Positions 1 to 12,100 of a stretch of DNA of 64,000 bases are shown here, one piece after another. The notes beneath the pieces are model-generated. The model ran no database searches. It had not been told where the DNA came from and saw only the letters and a program-made list of their open reading frames with translations. The stretch lies in assembly GCA_010279815.1 (NCBI GenBank), contig QEOQ01000508.1:6039173-6103172 (forward strand). The letters are read 5' to 3'. The first letter of the stretch is position 1; every line of letters begins with the position of its first letter. The DNA comes from Brachionus plicatilis (Eukaryota > Rotifera > Eurotatoria > Ploima > Brachionidae). Position numbers and translations under genes: made by a program.

Positions 1-16
1 TTTTTGGCCAATTATT

Positions 17-360
17 GGTTTTGTGAAATTTAGTAAAAAAAAAAGATAAAAGATTGAATGAATTTTTTTCTAAAAGACTTAAATTAGTTCCATTAATGCA
101 AAATTAGTGCAACATTCAAAATTTCATTAACTTCCAAAGTGATAAACTCTGCAAATTTAGCAGAAATTAGATTTCAATATATTCGAGCGTAGGGCATTTT
201 GCAGAGATTTTGCACATCATTAGCAGACTTTGAGAGTTGATGCAACTTTGAATGTTGTACCATTTTGCATTAATGGAACTAACTTAAGTCTTTTAGAAAA
301 AAAAGTTATTCAACTTTTTATCATTTTGTTCTTTTATTTTGTACTTAACTTCACAAAACC
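17..360. mobile_element. MULE-like MITE, copy 1
   Basis: Palindromic element bounded by GGTTTTGTGAAATTTAGT on the left and its inverse (ACTTAACTTCACAAAACC) on the right. The flanking nine bases are CCAATTATT and CTTATTATT, a 7/9 match that fits an aged 9-bp target duplication. The interior holds further inverted segments (CATTAATGCAAAA and TTTTGCATTAATGG). A second copy with an intact 9-bp duplication lies at 61503-61861. There is no coding capacity. The 9-bp duplication with long terminal inverted repeats is typical of Mutator-like elements; that class assignment is inferred. Confidence 0.75.
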
Positions 361-895
361 CTTATTATTAGACTTTTTAACACTAAAAGCACCAATTATT
401 AATTAAATTTTCTTGCTTTCATCAAGTCAAAGTGATATCGACTTTTTTCATTGAGTTTTAATTAATTTTATTTTATTTTTTTTATTGAGTCATTTAATCT
501 TTAAGCAAAATCGAGAAAACAGTCGAACCTTTAGTTTCCAAAACATTCTTAAATATTATTAACTTCACTTGTATAAATTTGCTCATATCCATATAAAATA
601 AATCTTAGCGTATAAAACAATTTCATTTAGATAAAAAATACTTTTTCTAAAAAAAAAAGCTTAATCAGTGTAAAAAAAACTTTTTATTATTTTTTTTTAA
701 TTTCAAGGTTAATCAACAGGCTAGTGCCCATGCCTAATGAGACTGATTAACACTTCATTTATTTCATTCATTAAAAAAATATAAAATAGAAAAAAAAAAT
801 TAAAAATACATAAAATTAGATAAAAATTGTATATAGTTATTCGTATTTGTATTAGTTATTTGATAAATTTAACAACAACGTATTTAAGTTAAATA
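361..895. other. intergenic, nothing recognised
   Basis: AT-rich sequence with homopolymer runs. No open frame, RNA gene or repeat boundary was recognised between the two flanking MITEs. Confidence 0.5.
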
Positions 896-1464
896 CAGTG
901 GTGATTTCATAACAGTATTTTACGAAAAATTACGTAAAATACCGTAAATTAACCAAATTTTACCACATTTTACGTAAATTAACGTAAAATCCGAAAAGTG
1001 AAAAAGAAGTATTTTACGAAAAATTAAGTAAATTTTCAGGATTTTGAGATGATTTTGGTAAAATTTGGTAAAATTAAAAACGGCCAATTCAAAATTCAAA
1101 ATTTTTTGAAAAAATGTCTTTTTTTTTCCGAAAATCAAAAATTTAGGACAGTTTTTTTTTCATAAATTGGTCAAAAAAATAGATATTTTTTAATTGTTAT
1201 AAAAAAAGCTTTCTTAAATTTTCGATTTTCGGAAAAAAAAAGACATTTTTTCAAAAAATTTTGAATTTTGAATTGGCCGTTTTTAATTTTACCAAATTTT
1301 ACCAAAATCATCTCAAAATCCTGAAAATTTACTTAATTTTTCGTAAAATACTTCTTTTTCACTTTTCGGATTTTACGTTAATTTACGTAAAATGTGGTAA
1401 AATTTGGTTAATTTACGGTATTTTACGTAATTTTTCGTAAAATACTGTTATCAAATCACCACTG
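896..1464. mobile_element. Tc1/mariner-type foldback MITE (569 bp)
   Basis: Almost the whole element is one inverted repeat: each arm is about 240 bp and they meet around 1140-1200. It begins CAGTGGTGATTT and ends AAATCACCACTG, with TA on both sides (894-895 and 1465-1466), the target duplication of Tc1/mariner elements. The arms carry repeated motifs of the type TTTTACGTAA. An apparent 72-codon frame inside is only a shadow of the palindrome. The transcript could form a very long hairpin. Confidence 0.85.
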
Positions 1465-3075
1465 TAATTCAAATTTTGAAACAAAATCCATATAAATTAA
1501 ATTTATGTTATTGAATATTGAAAGCTTAAACGTTGAAAACATCAAAATTGATCTCTTGGTAACAAAAGGATTTACTAATCTTGAGTAAAATATTCAAATT
1601 TTTTTTTGTTCGAAAAAAAATTTAAATGTCTCAAAATAACTTTAATACTTCAAATACTCGGTGCCTTTTCTTTCTTTTTGCTCTTTATCATCATCTAGCA
1701 ATTGTTAATATTCTTCTATTAAATCATTTTAACCCATTACTTTCCAAATCAATCATTATTGAATTTATATTGTATGTGACAAAATTAAATTAAAATTTGG
1801 AGAAAATTTTTTGAATAAAAAATGATTTTAAATGAAAAGAGTTTTTTTAAATCAAAAAAGTTTTTTATTTAATAAAAAGTTATTTTATATTCATAAAGCA
1901 TTTTTAAAAAGTAAATTTATTTTAGTGATAAAAATGTAATTTTAGTTACCTAAACAATTTCTAGCCATTCTAAATTTCTTTCTGATGGGTTCTAAAATTT
2001 TTAAAAAATTATTTGAAATATTATTACATCAGTGAGGTGAAAAAAGATTTTAAAGCCTAAAAAAATATCAAATTTTCTGATAATTATTATATTTTTTTAC
2101 AGTAGAATTATATTTATTAACATAGAATATTTCTTACAAAATCAATTTCTTTTATTAAGAAATTAAAAATTGCATTTTGAATTTTCATACTAAAATTCAA
2201 AATTTTTATAAAAAGAAAATTTTATTTTTTTGATTGATTCGGATATTTGTTCAAGCAAGAAGATTAAATTAACAAACATAGAATTAAATAGCTTAAAGAT
2301 TTTAAAATAAATAAAATATCTCTATTTATCAATTTTATCTTTCAATGAAGATAATGGTCTCGAACATCTAAATTAAAAAAATTTAAATTTTTTGTTATTT
2401 ATTAGATGAATGAAATAATTAGAATCGTTTATTATTATTATAAAAAATGATTCAGTTTTAAAAGGATCTCAATTATTCAACATTTTTATTGGTTTCTAGA
2501 AGCTAAATTAATAGATTCAATTTTTTTTTTTTTGAAAAAAAAAAAATTGGTCACAAGATCAGTGTTTAAATTTTTTAGATAAAATTGCCTTCATAGAAAC
2601 TAATTATCTCAATGATAACTAATTTAAAAATTGAAAATAAAAGTGTTTTAATATAAATGTAATACTGATCTTAATTTTCTAGAGAAAAATTTATTTCTAG
2701 ATCAAACAAATAATTTCTTTATCCTTTTCTTTTAATTCAAATCTTTAACAAATAAGCGTTTATTATAATCCAATTATTTTTAGGATAAACAATTATTCAG
2801 AATTTTAAGAAGATTTTTTTTTAAAACAAACTTTTATTCCGATTTAAAATAAATTCAAAAATGTCAAATATTTGTTAATAGAATGAAATTTTTTAAGAAA
2901 AATACCAATAACAAAAATTGGTACAAGCTGTAATGCCTGTTGGTGTATTCGTTTTGCTAGGCGCGGGTCTTACAAAGAATGAGATGGGGTTTGTTTAAAA
3001 AATGGTTTAAAAATTATGGAATTTTTAGTTTTTATTTAAAATCATAGAAATTTGTGAATTAAAATTTCAAATCAA
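1465..3075. other. intergenic, mostly featureless
   Basis: AT-rich sequence downstream of HGSNAT. The only stretch of higher complexity is 2928-2986, listed separately. No gene was seen. Confidence 0.5.
2910..2986 (-). repeat. possible LINE ORF2 C-terminal scrap
   Basis: A short GC-richer island in AT-rich flank. Read on the minus strand it gives a frame containing KTNTPTGITAC, which resembles the tail of the LINE-like frame at 46140-46265 (SSPPTITAS). The similarity is weak and the stretch may be unrelated sequence. Confidence 0.25.
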
Positions 3076-4894
3076 TTAAATATTTATGAATATTTTTTTT
3101 CGATACATATAAACCGAAACCATAATCCACACAAAAGAACCCCAAATACACTGCAAAAATTTTTCCTCATGCTTCCATTCTACCTTCCACTGTACTGGAA
3201 ATCTTTAAAAAAAATTAAACCTTTTTAAAAATTTATTCAATTTGGCATTTTAAATAATACCTGAACCAGAACACCGATTGACAAATATAGATAAAAATTG
3301 AGTTCAAGCCAACGTGTCTGAATGGCGCGCCCGTCCATAATTTCTTATACTCTATTAAGATGTAAAAAAAGGCCTGAATTAAAAAAGAGGAACTAGCCGT
3401 AACTAGAGTAAATGAATATGTCCAAATATTTTTAGTAACAGGTAGCCATCCATTTTTTAGATCAAATTGACACAAAACGCCGAATAGTAAAAATGTAATC
3501 AAAGCCCAAACAGACCAATAGATCAATCTTTTTTTTGGGTCCTTGTAAAATAAAAGTATTCTTCCGGCTACGACCCCATAATAAGCCAAACAAATGCTAG
3601 GCAGAGTACCCCATATGCCCTCTGGTTCATATCTATCAATTTGATAAACTTTTTGACTTATGACTAAATCCGAATAGAGGTGACCATAACCTAATATTAC
3701 TTTGTCAATGTATCCAGTTGCACCACCTGAACAATTAAAGTATTTGCCTCCGTATTCGTTTCCACCTGGTCCTAGGTATCCAGTTGGACAGCCAGGCACT
3801 GGAAGCAAATAAACAATCAAAAACCAAACTAAAATCAACAAATGAATGAACACAAAATGAGGAATTGCGAAAATAAGGTCTCTGAAATATTTTTTCCAAT
3901 TGTTTGTCACTGGTATAGAATCCATTGGTTTCCAAAACACCAATTCCAATGTGGCGATGACAAAATAGCAAATTGAAATGCGCTGGAGTACTCCGAAAAT
4001 TCTTGCCTCTGAGATCTTAAAGTCAAAGCTGGACACAAGAATAAATCCAATTAGAAACATTTTAAAAGAACGATAGGCAATTCTATAAAATATTTTCAAA
4101 CGCTTTGAGTCAGGCTTAGCCAGCATTGAATTCATAGAAATAGGCACCGATACTCCCATAATAAACAAAAACCACGGAAATACAAAAGCAGACAGATTTA
4201 GCCCTGACCAAGCACAGTGATAAAAAAATGTACCCCAACCATATTGATTAAATATCATTACAATAATACTCAGGCCTCTAAATGTATCAATTGAATCGAA
4301 GCGTTCTTTTTTCTTTGCTACCTTTTTTCCACAGTCCAAATTTATTTCTTCTTTAGGCTCAGTTCGACTTCTTGTTAAAATTGTTTTCAGTCTGTCATAA
4401 TATTTTTCAATCAAATTCATTCCAATAAGTATGACTAAAATTAGTGGTATACCGTAATATAGAACCCGGTAAATATTATTGGGTTTTACGGTATTTATAA
4501 CAGAGCAATTTGATTTATCATCAATACTTATTCTATAGACTCCGCATTCACCAAATTGATCATAAGTGAATTTAGGACATAAAATTTGTTCAGTTTGATT
4601 TTGTCTATTTTCCTGACTTATTTGAATTTGGTATGAAAAGTTGGGATCAAATTCTCCATAGGCTATAAAGCGGGATGCATTTTTAGGATCCGGTTGTAAT
4701 GAAGAAAGGTATAATAAATTACACTCGGTACAATCAGTAAATTGATATTCTAGGTGTATTTGTTGATTAAATGGATCGATATTGAAGGCCTCAACCTCAA
4801 GCAGTGCTTTTACATCAACACATTTCCAGTCATTAGTGAATACAGGTGAAATTGATTTTAGTATGAATATTATAAAAAAAAAATTAACCATCAT
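3076..4894 (-). CDS. HGSNAT: heparan-alpha-glucosaminide N-acetyltransferase homologue
   Basis: A lysosomal membrane enzyme that moves acetyl groups from cytosolic acetyl-CoA to terminal glucosamine of heparan sulfate. Two exons: 3261-4894 and 3076-3202, joined across a 58 bp GT-AG intron, giving 586 residues and a TAA stop. The N-terminus (MMVNFFFIIFILKSIS) looks like a signal peptide, followed by a luminal domain with N-glycosylation sequons. A membrane helix lies near residues 143-161, then the conserved block DSIDTFRGLSIIVMIFNQYG and FYHCAWSGL, where His226 matches the acceptor histidine of the human enzyme. Further helices and PWFLFIMG follow. The second exon supplies the family C-terminus (PVQWK and YRKKIF, as in human FQWK and YRKKIF). 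Length is close to human (about 635-660), and the gene appears intact. Known: family and reaction. Inferred: orthology and lysosomal location. Confidence 0.93.
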
Positions 4895-5519
4895 AATAAG
4901 ATGTTTTTTATCAATTTTTTTTTTATTCTTTTATATCGTTAGAAATATATTTTTTAAAGTCATAAGGTAAAAATATTTGAGTTATAAAAGTTTAAATAAA
5001 ACTCATTATTTGCACTAAAAATTTCCATCTTCTTAGTAACAATGGTATTTATCTTTTGCATGAACGTTACTGGGTGTGTAAAAGCTTTTAAAATTATTTT
5101 ATCTTTGGTTTTAGAGTCTTAAGATAAAGCATAATAAAAATAGTGTTTACTTTTTCTAATGTTAAATAGCTTTTATTTGGGTGATGAAAGTTAAATACCT
5201 TGTGATAAAAAATAACTGAGTTTATCAATACTAACGCCTTACGGCATTTAGCTCTATGAGACTGTGGCAGTCTTTCTTTTCTTTCTTTGATCTATGCCAA
5301 AATCTTCTCTGTCAATGCCCGCTATAAAACCATTGACTTTACTTGCGATGACAAAACTCTGCGGCAAAATATTCGATAAAAATGAATAAACCAAATAAAT
5401 CATGATAAGCTTGATAAAAAGTTTTCCTGTCCTGCTTTAATGTCAGTTTTAATATTTCGAGTGGTCAGAACAATTCAAATATGTTTTAGTATGTTGATTT
5501 TTGTTTTTTGTTTTTGATT
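4895..5519. other. upstream region of HGSNAT
   Basis: Probable promoter side of the minus-strand HGSNAT gene. 5228-5370 is less AT-rich than its surroundings and includes a short plus-strand frame of about 30 codons that I could not relate to any family. It may be regulatory sequence or an old repeat. Confidence 0.35.
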
Positions 5520-5856
5520 AAGGTATTGTGAAATTCAAATACTAATTGAACAAAAATTCTTCCTTTTTTGATGAATTAAAATTAAAGTTAATAAAATATT
5601 CTTAAAAAATTACTGCTACTAATTGCAACAAACTTTGTTGCACCTTTTTTTCTTAAAAAAATTTTTCTCATGTTTTGTCAAAAAATAAAATATCAATAAA
5701 ATTTAAATTGATTATTGGTTTAATTTACTAAAAAAAAGAAAAAAATGATTACATTTTAGGAAAAATTTTTTAAAGTATATTCTATTAACTTAAATTTTAA
5801 TTCATCAAAAAAGGAAGAATTTTTGTTCAATTTGTATTTGAATTTCACAATACCTT
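5520..5856. mobile_element. MITE with 5-bp target duplication
   Basis: Foldback element with arms starting AAGGTATTGTGAAATTCAAA and ending with the inverse (TTTGAATTTCACAATACCTT), about 80-90 bp per arm. TGATT flanks both ends (5515-5519 and 5857-5861). The loop contains TTGCAACAAACTTTGTTGCA, itself a palindrome. A diverged partial copy of the left arm and loop lies at 39790-39905. Superfamily not determined. Confidence 0.75.
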
Positions 5857-5861
5857 TGATT

Positions 5862-7737
5862 TATGAAATTCGATTAAAAAAAAACAGATAGAAATTTCTA
5901 AATATTTAAATTGCTTCAGAAAATTTTTTTATTTTTTAATATTTTTAATTCCATTTCTCCTTCATTTGTCAAATAATGTCTGTGCAACAAAATTGTACAA
6001 TTAAATTTTCCTTTATAAACTAAAAAACGATTAATAAATCAAATTTAATAATTTATTTCTTAGTTTAATAAATTTGTAAGATAATAATAAAATTATTCTT
6101 GATATTTATATATAGAAGTTAACCACTAAAACTTTAACTGTTTATTCTAATGATTTAAAAAAAATGAAATTTAAAAGTCATTATAAAGGTCTTTTGAAGA
6201 TTAACAACCGATTAAATTTTTTTTTTATTTCTTTTATATCAAGTTTTGCGTAGAATTCATACCATATTTTGGCATGGAATGCATAATATTTTTCCACAAT
6301 ATTAAAGTTTCAGCACTAAAATAAGCGTATTAACTTTTTTTAGAATATTTCATTTTGTATAATTTTTCATCTGATAAATAATCCCACCCTGTTCATATTT
6401 TATCACTCAATATTTTTTACATTAAATTTTTCAGCATTGAATATAATTTTTTAATTTTTATGATTTCATAATTAAATAAAAAAAAAATCATATGATTCTA
6501 GAGTTTTTGAACAGAAAATACAATTATCATCTCTTTTAGGATATTTTCTGATTAAAATTAATTTGGACTAAAACTATTCAAAACCTATCAGCATTTTTGT
6601 TTTCAAATATTCAAAAGTTTGACTATCTTTTGTACAAAATTTTTGAACCTCGCTTAAATCAGCACAAAATCATGAGCAATAAAGTAACATGAATAAATTC
6701 AAAATACAAAGATCAATTTTTGGAATAAAAATTTTAAATTCAATTTTGAAAATAAATCAATATGTTTGATTAAATTTCTGAAATTATGTTTATATTATAA
6801 CGGATTTTCGAAATCTTCTAAAGTTTTTTTCTATTAAAAAAATAAATCTTTTTGATCGAATAAATTTGTACATGTATTCAAAAGACTTTGATAATTTCAA
6901 AAGCTAAAAAATTTAATTGTTCCTCGGTTTATAACTTTTGAACTTTAAAAAAAAAATAATAAATAAAGGTTTATTTAAATTTTTTTAACGCTCTTTAAAA
7001 TAAAGTATTGAATATTTTTATTAAATAAAAAAATTTAGAGAACATATCTCATTTACATGAAAAGGTGTCCCACATTCTGATAATAATTATAGAATCTCTT
7101 TTTATTTATGGTATGAAGTAATTATTTGATTATTTAACACTCTGAATATTGTCAGTTGAAAAACCTTGAAACAATTTTATTTTTTTATTTTTTTAGTTTA
7201 TAAAATTATTTATTATTGAAGTAGCAAAGAAATTGTGGTCAAATTTTATCAAAAGGAAATTTTTTTTGAATACGTGTTATTTATAAAAGTTTTCAAAAAC
7301 GTTTTATTTAAAATATAACTAATAAAATTTGGTGAAAAAAAGTTAATTTTGCATAAATTTTTCAAACGATCCAGAATTTTCTAATAAAAACATCTCTTTG
7401 GCTTTTATTGAGACTCAAGAAAAAACTCATCTATTTAAATTTTTGCAAAATTGTACTTGACAAACAGAAAAAATAAAAACTTAACACTTAATTTTAATAA
7501 TGTTCAAACAAAATTTATTCTTAAATTTAAATAAAATTCTACAAAAGAATCTTTCATAATTTTTAAATTAAAATTAATAACATACGGCAACACTTGGTCA
7601 TTTCGATAAAAACAAGACGTTTTAAAAAGTGGCATTTGGGTAACTTCTGTTCTGCATTCAGATCAAATTTATTACATTGACTTATTTTTTTTGTTTATTT
7701 ACTAAATTGTTCAATATTTACAGCATTTAAAGCTCAA
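5862..7737. other. intergenic, nothing recognised
   Basis: Very AT-rich sequence between the 5.5 kb MITE and the 3' end of INSIG. No supported gene or repeat boundary. Confidence 0.45.
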
Positions 7738-8597
7738 TTAGTCCAAGTGTAAATTTCTTTCAGATGTAACATTGGGCGTAAGTTGGATTGAATTCTTCAA
7801 AAAACCATTATTTTCAAGTCTTCCTAGATTATCTTGATCTAAGCTTACAAAGTTGAGTAAGCGTCCAATATTTCCAAAGGTAACTCCACCAGAAAATATC
7901 AAACATGATAAACATGTTTGCAGATAATCGAACTGAATTTTCGATTGACTTTAAAAAAATTTTTAGTTAAATGAGTGAACATTTTTTATATTATTTTACT
8001 TTAAAAATCCAATATAGCGTAAGATGTTAACAACAGCAATAACAGACAGTGCATTAAAAGAATTGAACAAAAATCCTACTTTGGTATGGTCAAACCAGTA
8101 CCAAAATACGAGACAAGTGCCAGTGAGAATAACTATAAAATGAACTGGACTTGAAAATTGTATTTTCTAAATTGAGCAAATAAAATAAAACCTTTTTGAT
8201 TTTTTTAGTTGACTTACTGCGCACAGTTGGTTGATGCCAATGAATAAGACAAAGCATTTAATGATAAGCATTGACTCGGTATCGCTTGATGTGTGTTTAA
8301 ATTTATGGTCAAAAAAAGAATAGGAAAATCCAATGTAGACTAGTGAGGAAAAGAAATAATAAAAAATTTGTTTAATAGGTTATATTAATAGCTACTTGCT
8401 GCTAGGCCGCAAAGAGGAAGAGTCCACCAACTGTTCTGCAAAAAGTACACCAAGCTCCGAGTCGAAAAATTTGTTTTGTATTCCATGTGCAACAAATTAA
8501 GCACAAAGCCGACCAGAGTGCCCAGAGTAAAAAGTGCAAACGCTCGTAGTACTGAAGGGGTTTTCATATTAGGATCATGTAAATGATGAGATTTCAT
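7738..8597 (-). CDS. INSIG: INSIG (insulin-induced gene) homologue
   Basis: An ER multi-pass membrane protein; in vertebrates it retains SCAP-SREBP and promotes HMG-CoA reductase degradation in response to sterols. Four exons assemble in frame: 8396-8597, 8218-8339, 8000-8166 and 7738-7948, all with GT-AG introns of about 50-57 bp, giving 233 residues. Diagnostic blocks line up with vertebrate INSIG in order: FTLGTLVGFVLNLL (first helix), SWWTLPLCGLAA (human AWWVPPCCGTAA), FVLFIGINQLCA (human FVGINHASA), FWYWFDHTKVGF (human WWTFDRSRSG) and FSGGVTFGNIGRLL (human FSGGVTVGNIGRQL). Each exon alone is short, so a plain ORF search shows only the first. The tail is longer than the human one. Family assignment is strong; the sterol-sensing role here is inferred. 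Confidence 0.92.
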
Positions 8598-9184
8598 CTT
8601 GTTTAAATAGACTAGATCTATAAAATTAAAATTTGTAAAAAATCGTTCGAGTTTTCACTTAAAATCTTCTGATTTTTTACGTATTTGAATGAAAATAATT
8701 TTATTTAGAAAAATCGTACCACTTTTTTTCTATTTAGGTTTTTGAAGTTAATCAAAATTTTTGGAGAAAAGGGAAAATTTCTACATATTTTATGCGTTTC
8801 AAGCTTAAATTATGAAGTAACATGTCTTTTCGGGTTCTTGTTTAGAAATTTTCATTTTAGGCATCTTTTTTATTTTAAATAAAAAAGATATTTAATTTTG
8901 AATTTCAGATGCATATGAATTGGAATTTTGCTCTAAATTAGAATATTAAAATAAAATCAATAAAATAACTAGTCTTGTTGTTAATTTTTTATTCTTTTTC
9001 TACTTTTAATTTTTATTTAGATTGAACATGGGCTCATTTCATTTTCAAAGCTGTATCCAAGCAATAATCATTAAGTCAACAAATTGTCTTTCAACATTTA
9101 GGTTAAAATTTTTCTACTGAATAGCTTGTTTAAAAAAATTAAATTTGAAAATTAGAATAAATTTATTTAGAAAATGTTTTTTTT
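8598..9184. other. intergenic between INSIG and B4GALT
   Basis: Contains the INSIG promoter (minus strand) and the B4GALT 3' flank. AT-rich; no motif recognised with confidence. Confidence 0.45.
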
Positions 9185-12100
9185 TTAAAAAAAGTTCTCG
9201 ATGCGAGTAAAATATTCAATTCGTGAATGTTTAGTGTGAAAACGTTCGAAATAGTCGGGATCACGTTCACCTACATCAATTAACAAATGAGTGTACAAAG
9301 AGTATTCGCGCTCATTGACTACCTTAGTTTTCAATTTATTCAAACTTGATAAACCGTCTTGGTGCATACGTTTAACTGATGTAAATAATAAAGATTCTCT
9401 CAATGGGTTGCGTTCAGATTTTGTATGATTTAACATTTTGTATATCCCATTTGAAGAAATAGGTCGTGTGATACAAACATCTTTGGCTATCATTCTCATA
9501 CCAAAATCTTGATAAAATAAAATATTATTTAAAAATGGCCTATTTTTTTATCAAAAAAGTGTTTCCAGGATAGAAAAGCTTTCGTTTGATGATATTTTTT
9601 GAACACAAATCAAATTGAGAAATCATAAATTATTGTAACTAAAGTTAATCTTGTCCGTACTCAGGACCTCTAAATTATTACAATAAAAAAAATTTAATTA
9701 AAATTTTCTTAATTAAGACTTTTGCGTCATAAAGTCAAAGTAAAGTCACGGACTTGACTTTATAAATTTCTGTAACTCAAATCCTCTTACCAAGACTTCT
9801 TCATCTGAGATTCAATCTTTTTCTCAATAAAATTAAACTGAAATCCATTCTAAAAATATTTCTAAATTTAAATTTAAATTTTTTTGTAGAAAAAAAAAAA
9901 ATAAAATTTGATATAAATGAAAGTAAAATAAACGAATTTAATTAAAAAATTTCTTGATCAAAGAAGTGGAGTCAAATGTCATGTTTTTTTGAGTTAAGTC
10001 ATTTAACTTAATTAGAAAATAATTTAAGAATGACTTATTTTAAATTTTTGACTTACGGTCAAGTCTGATTCTATCAAAGGAAAATAGCACTTGAAAGTAT
10101 TTTCTTTGAATATTCTAAAATTTAAATTTTTTAGATACAAAATAGGTAAAAAATCACTATTTGATTTTCAAAACTGACGAAATTTTGATAATTTTTAATT
10201 AAAGCAAATTTGCCAATAATATACAATCCAGTTCATTCTTGGCACTATGTATTTACAGTGCGCATATAATAACATTTGAAAATTTGATTCAGTATCTTAA
10301 AAAATAGGAAAAGATTAATTTTATACCGAAAATCAAATCTGGCAAATATAATGATTAAAATAAAGCAAAGTTTTCAAAATATAAGCATGAACATGTCATA
10401 TTTTTTATTTCATTTAGATATTATACTAAAAAATTAATTTTCTTTCTCTTTTATGACTTTAAAAATTCTCTTTTGAAATTTTTTTTGCTTATTCGCTTCT
10501 TGTTAAGCGCAAAGTTATTCCTGTTGTCTGTACTAGCTCTCGTCGCCCTTGAGTATTTCATTGAAGGTCTCTGTTTGGTATTCCTTCCATTCGAAGTGCA
10601 TGTTCGAGTCAATGTAGAATTTTGATCTTGATAAATTGGTTCAGAATTCGTTCAAGAATCAAGAATAAAAAAAGATTCTTGAAAATGTTCAAAAAAGAAG
10701 ATGCGAAACAGCAGTGTCACTAAAAACTAAGCAAAAACTACACGGAAATATTTGGAAACAAAGCTTTTCAGGACCGCAGAACAAGGGGTGATTAAGTTTA
10801 ATATTATAATTTTGGAAGCAAGTTCAATCAAATATATTTATGTTGCTTTATTAAATGCTCATCTACTAAAAAATGAAGAAGTTTTATTAACAAGAATATT
10901 TAAAATTCTGTACCGAAAATTTACAACTTTTGAAGTGATGCTTGGAATAAGTTGCATCTTTGATAGTTTATTTCTGAATATTCTAAATAACAAGCTAAAG
11001 CCAAAAAGTAATATTTAAAAATATTATTTATTCTATAATATCTTTAATTAGACATAACTTTGTTTATAACTCAAATTTTTTTTTTTATTTTTTTAATTTA
11101 AAAAAATTTGCAAATTTTGTGCAAGAAAAATACCTTTTTAAGGTTTAAAATTTTTATAACACTAGAAACACCAATCATTTAAAGCTTAATGACAGTTAAA
11201 CGTTAAAAGAATTTTAAATATAACTAGGATATCAAAATAGCTGAATTATACTACTAGTATTAAAAAATGAAATTCGAAACACTCGTTTATGATAAGTCGA
11301 CTTATCATACATTGATATTCAGTATCTTAAAAGAGTCAAAAAATAATTATAATTTTAATATACAGGTTGTTTTAAAAACAATCTTCTCATCATGTTTTTA
11401 AATAATTACTTCATACCATAAATATAAAAAAGAGTTTTTGTAAATGTTTAAATTTTTTTTTAATTTAAAATAATTCAAATTTTTTTAATTGAATGAATTA
11501 TTTCTTAATTATTTCTTGAAAAAAAGTTAAATTTTTTTTATTAAATGCTAAATATTAAATTATTATATGGATCAAAGGAAGTGATAAACATTTTTCCACA
11601 CTCGTTTAATTCAGTAAACGTGTTTAAGGATACTCTGTATTATGAAATCTTGTTGCCAAAATTAATAAAAATTCTAACTAGGTAAACAAGATTATCTGGT
11701 AAGAGTCAAGTCAATTGACAGTTAGTGGCATTAAAATCTTTAAAATAGCTCCTCTTAGTAAAAAAATAGATACACGAGACAAATTACAAAAAATTTTGAT
11801 ATTAATGAAAGTAAAGTAAACAAATTCAATTAAAAAATTTCTTGATCAAAAAAGTAAAGGCAAATATCATGTTTTTTTTGAGCAAAGTCATTTGACTTCA
11901 TTAAAAAATAACTGAAAAATTTCGCTAATGTTAACCTATTCAAGAAAAACTAAGACAAATTTAAGAAATATAACAAATGATAATTGATTCCATCACCTTC
12001 AATACAGTGGTATACCGCAGAACACTACGGTTCCTGTTACAGTTATTTTTATTATTATTTTATCTATTCTAACAAAAAAATGCAAGCTTCCAACTCAATA

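Noticed and set aside
920..1138. 72-codon minus-strand frame
   Set aside because: It lies wholly in the arm of the mariner-type palindrome and is made of its AT-rich repeats.
4782..4970. Plus-strand frame over the HGSNAT 5' end
   Set aside because: Opposite-strand shadow of the HGSNAT signal peptide and promoter region.
10752..11018. 88-codon plus-strand frame in the B4GALT intron
   Set aside because: Begins at TTG, AT-driven composition, no motif, no splice support.
12003..12035. TACAGTGGTATACC as a mariner end
   Set aside because: Starts like a Tc1/mariner terminus, but no inverted partner was found nearby.
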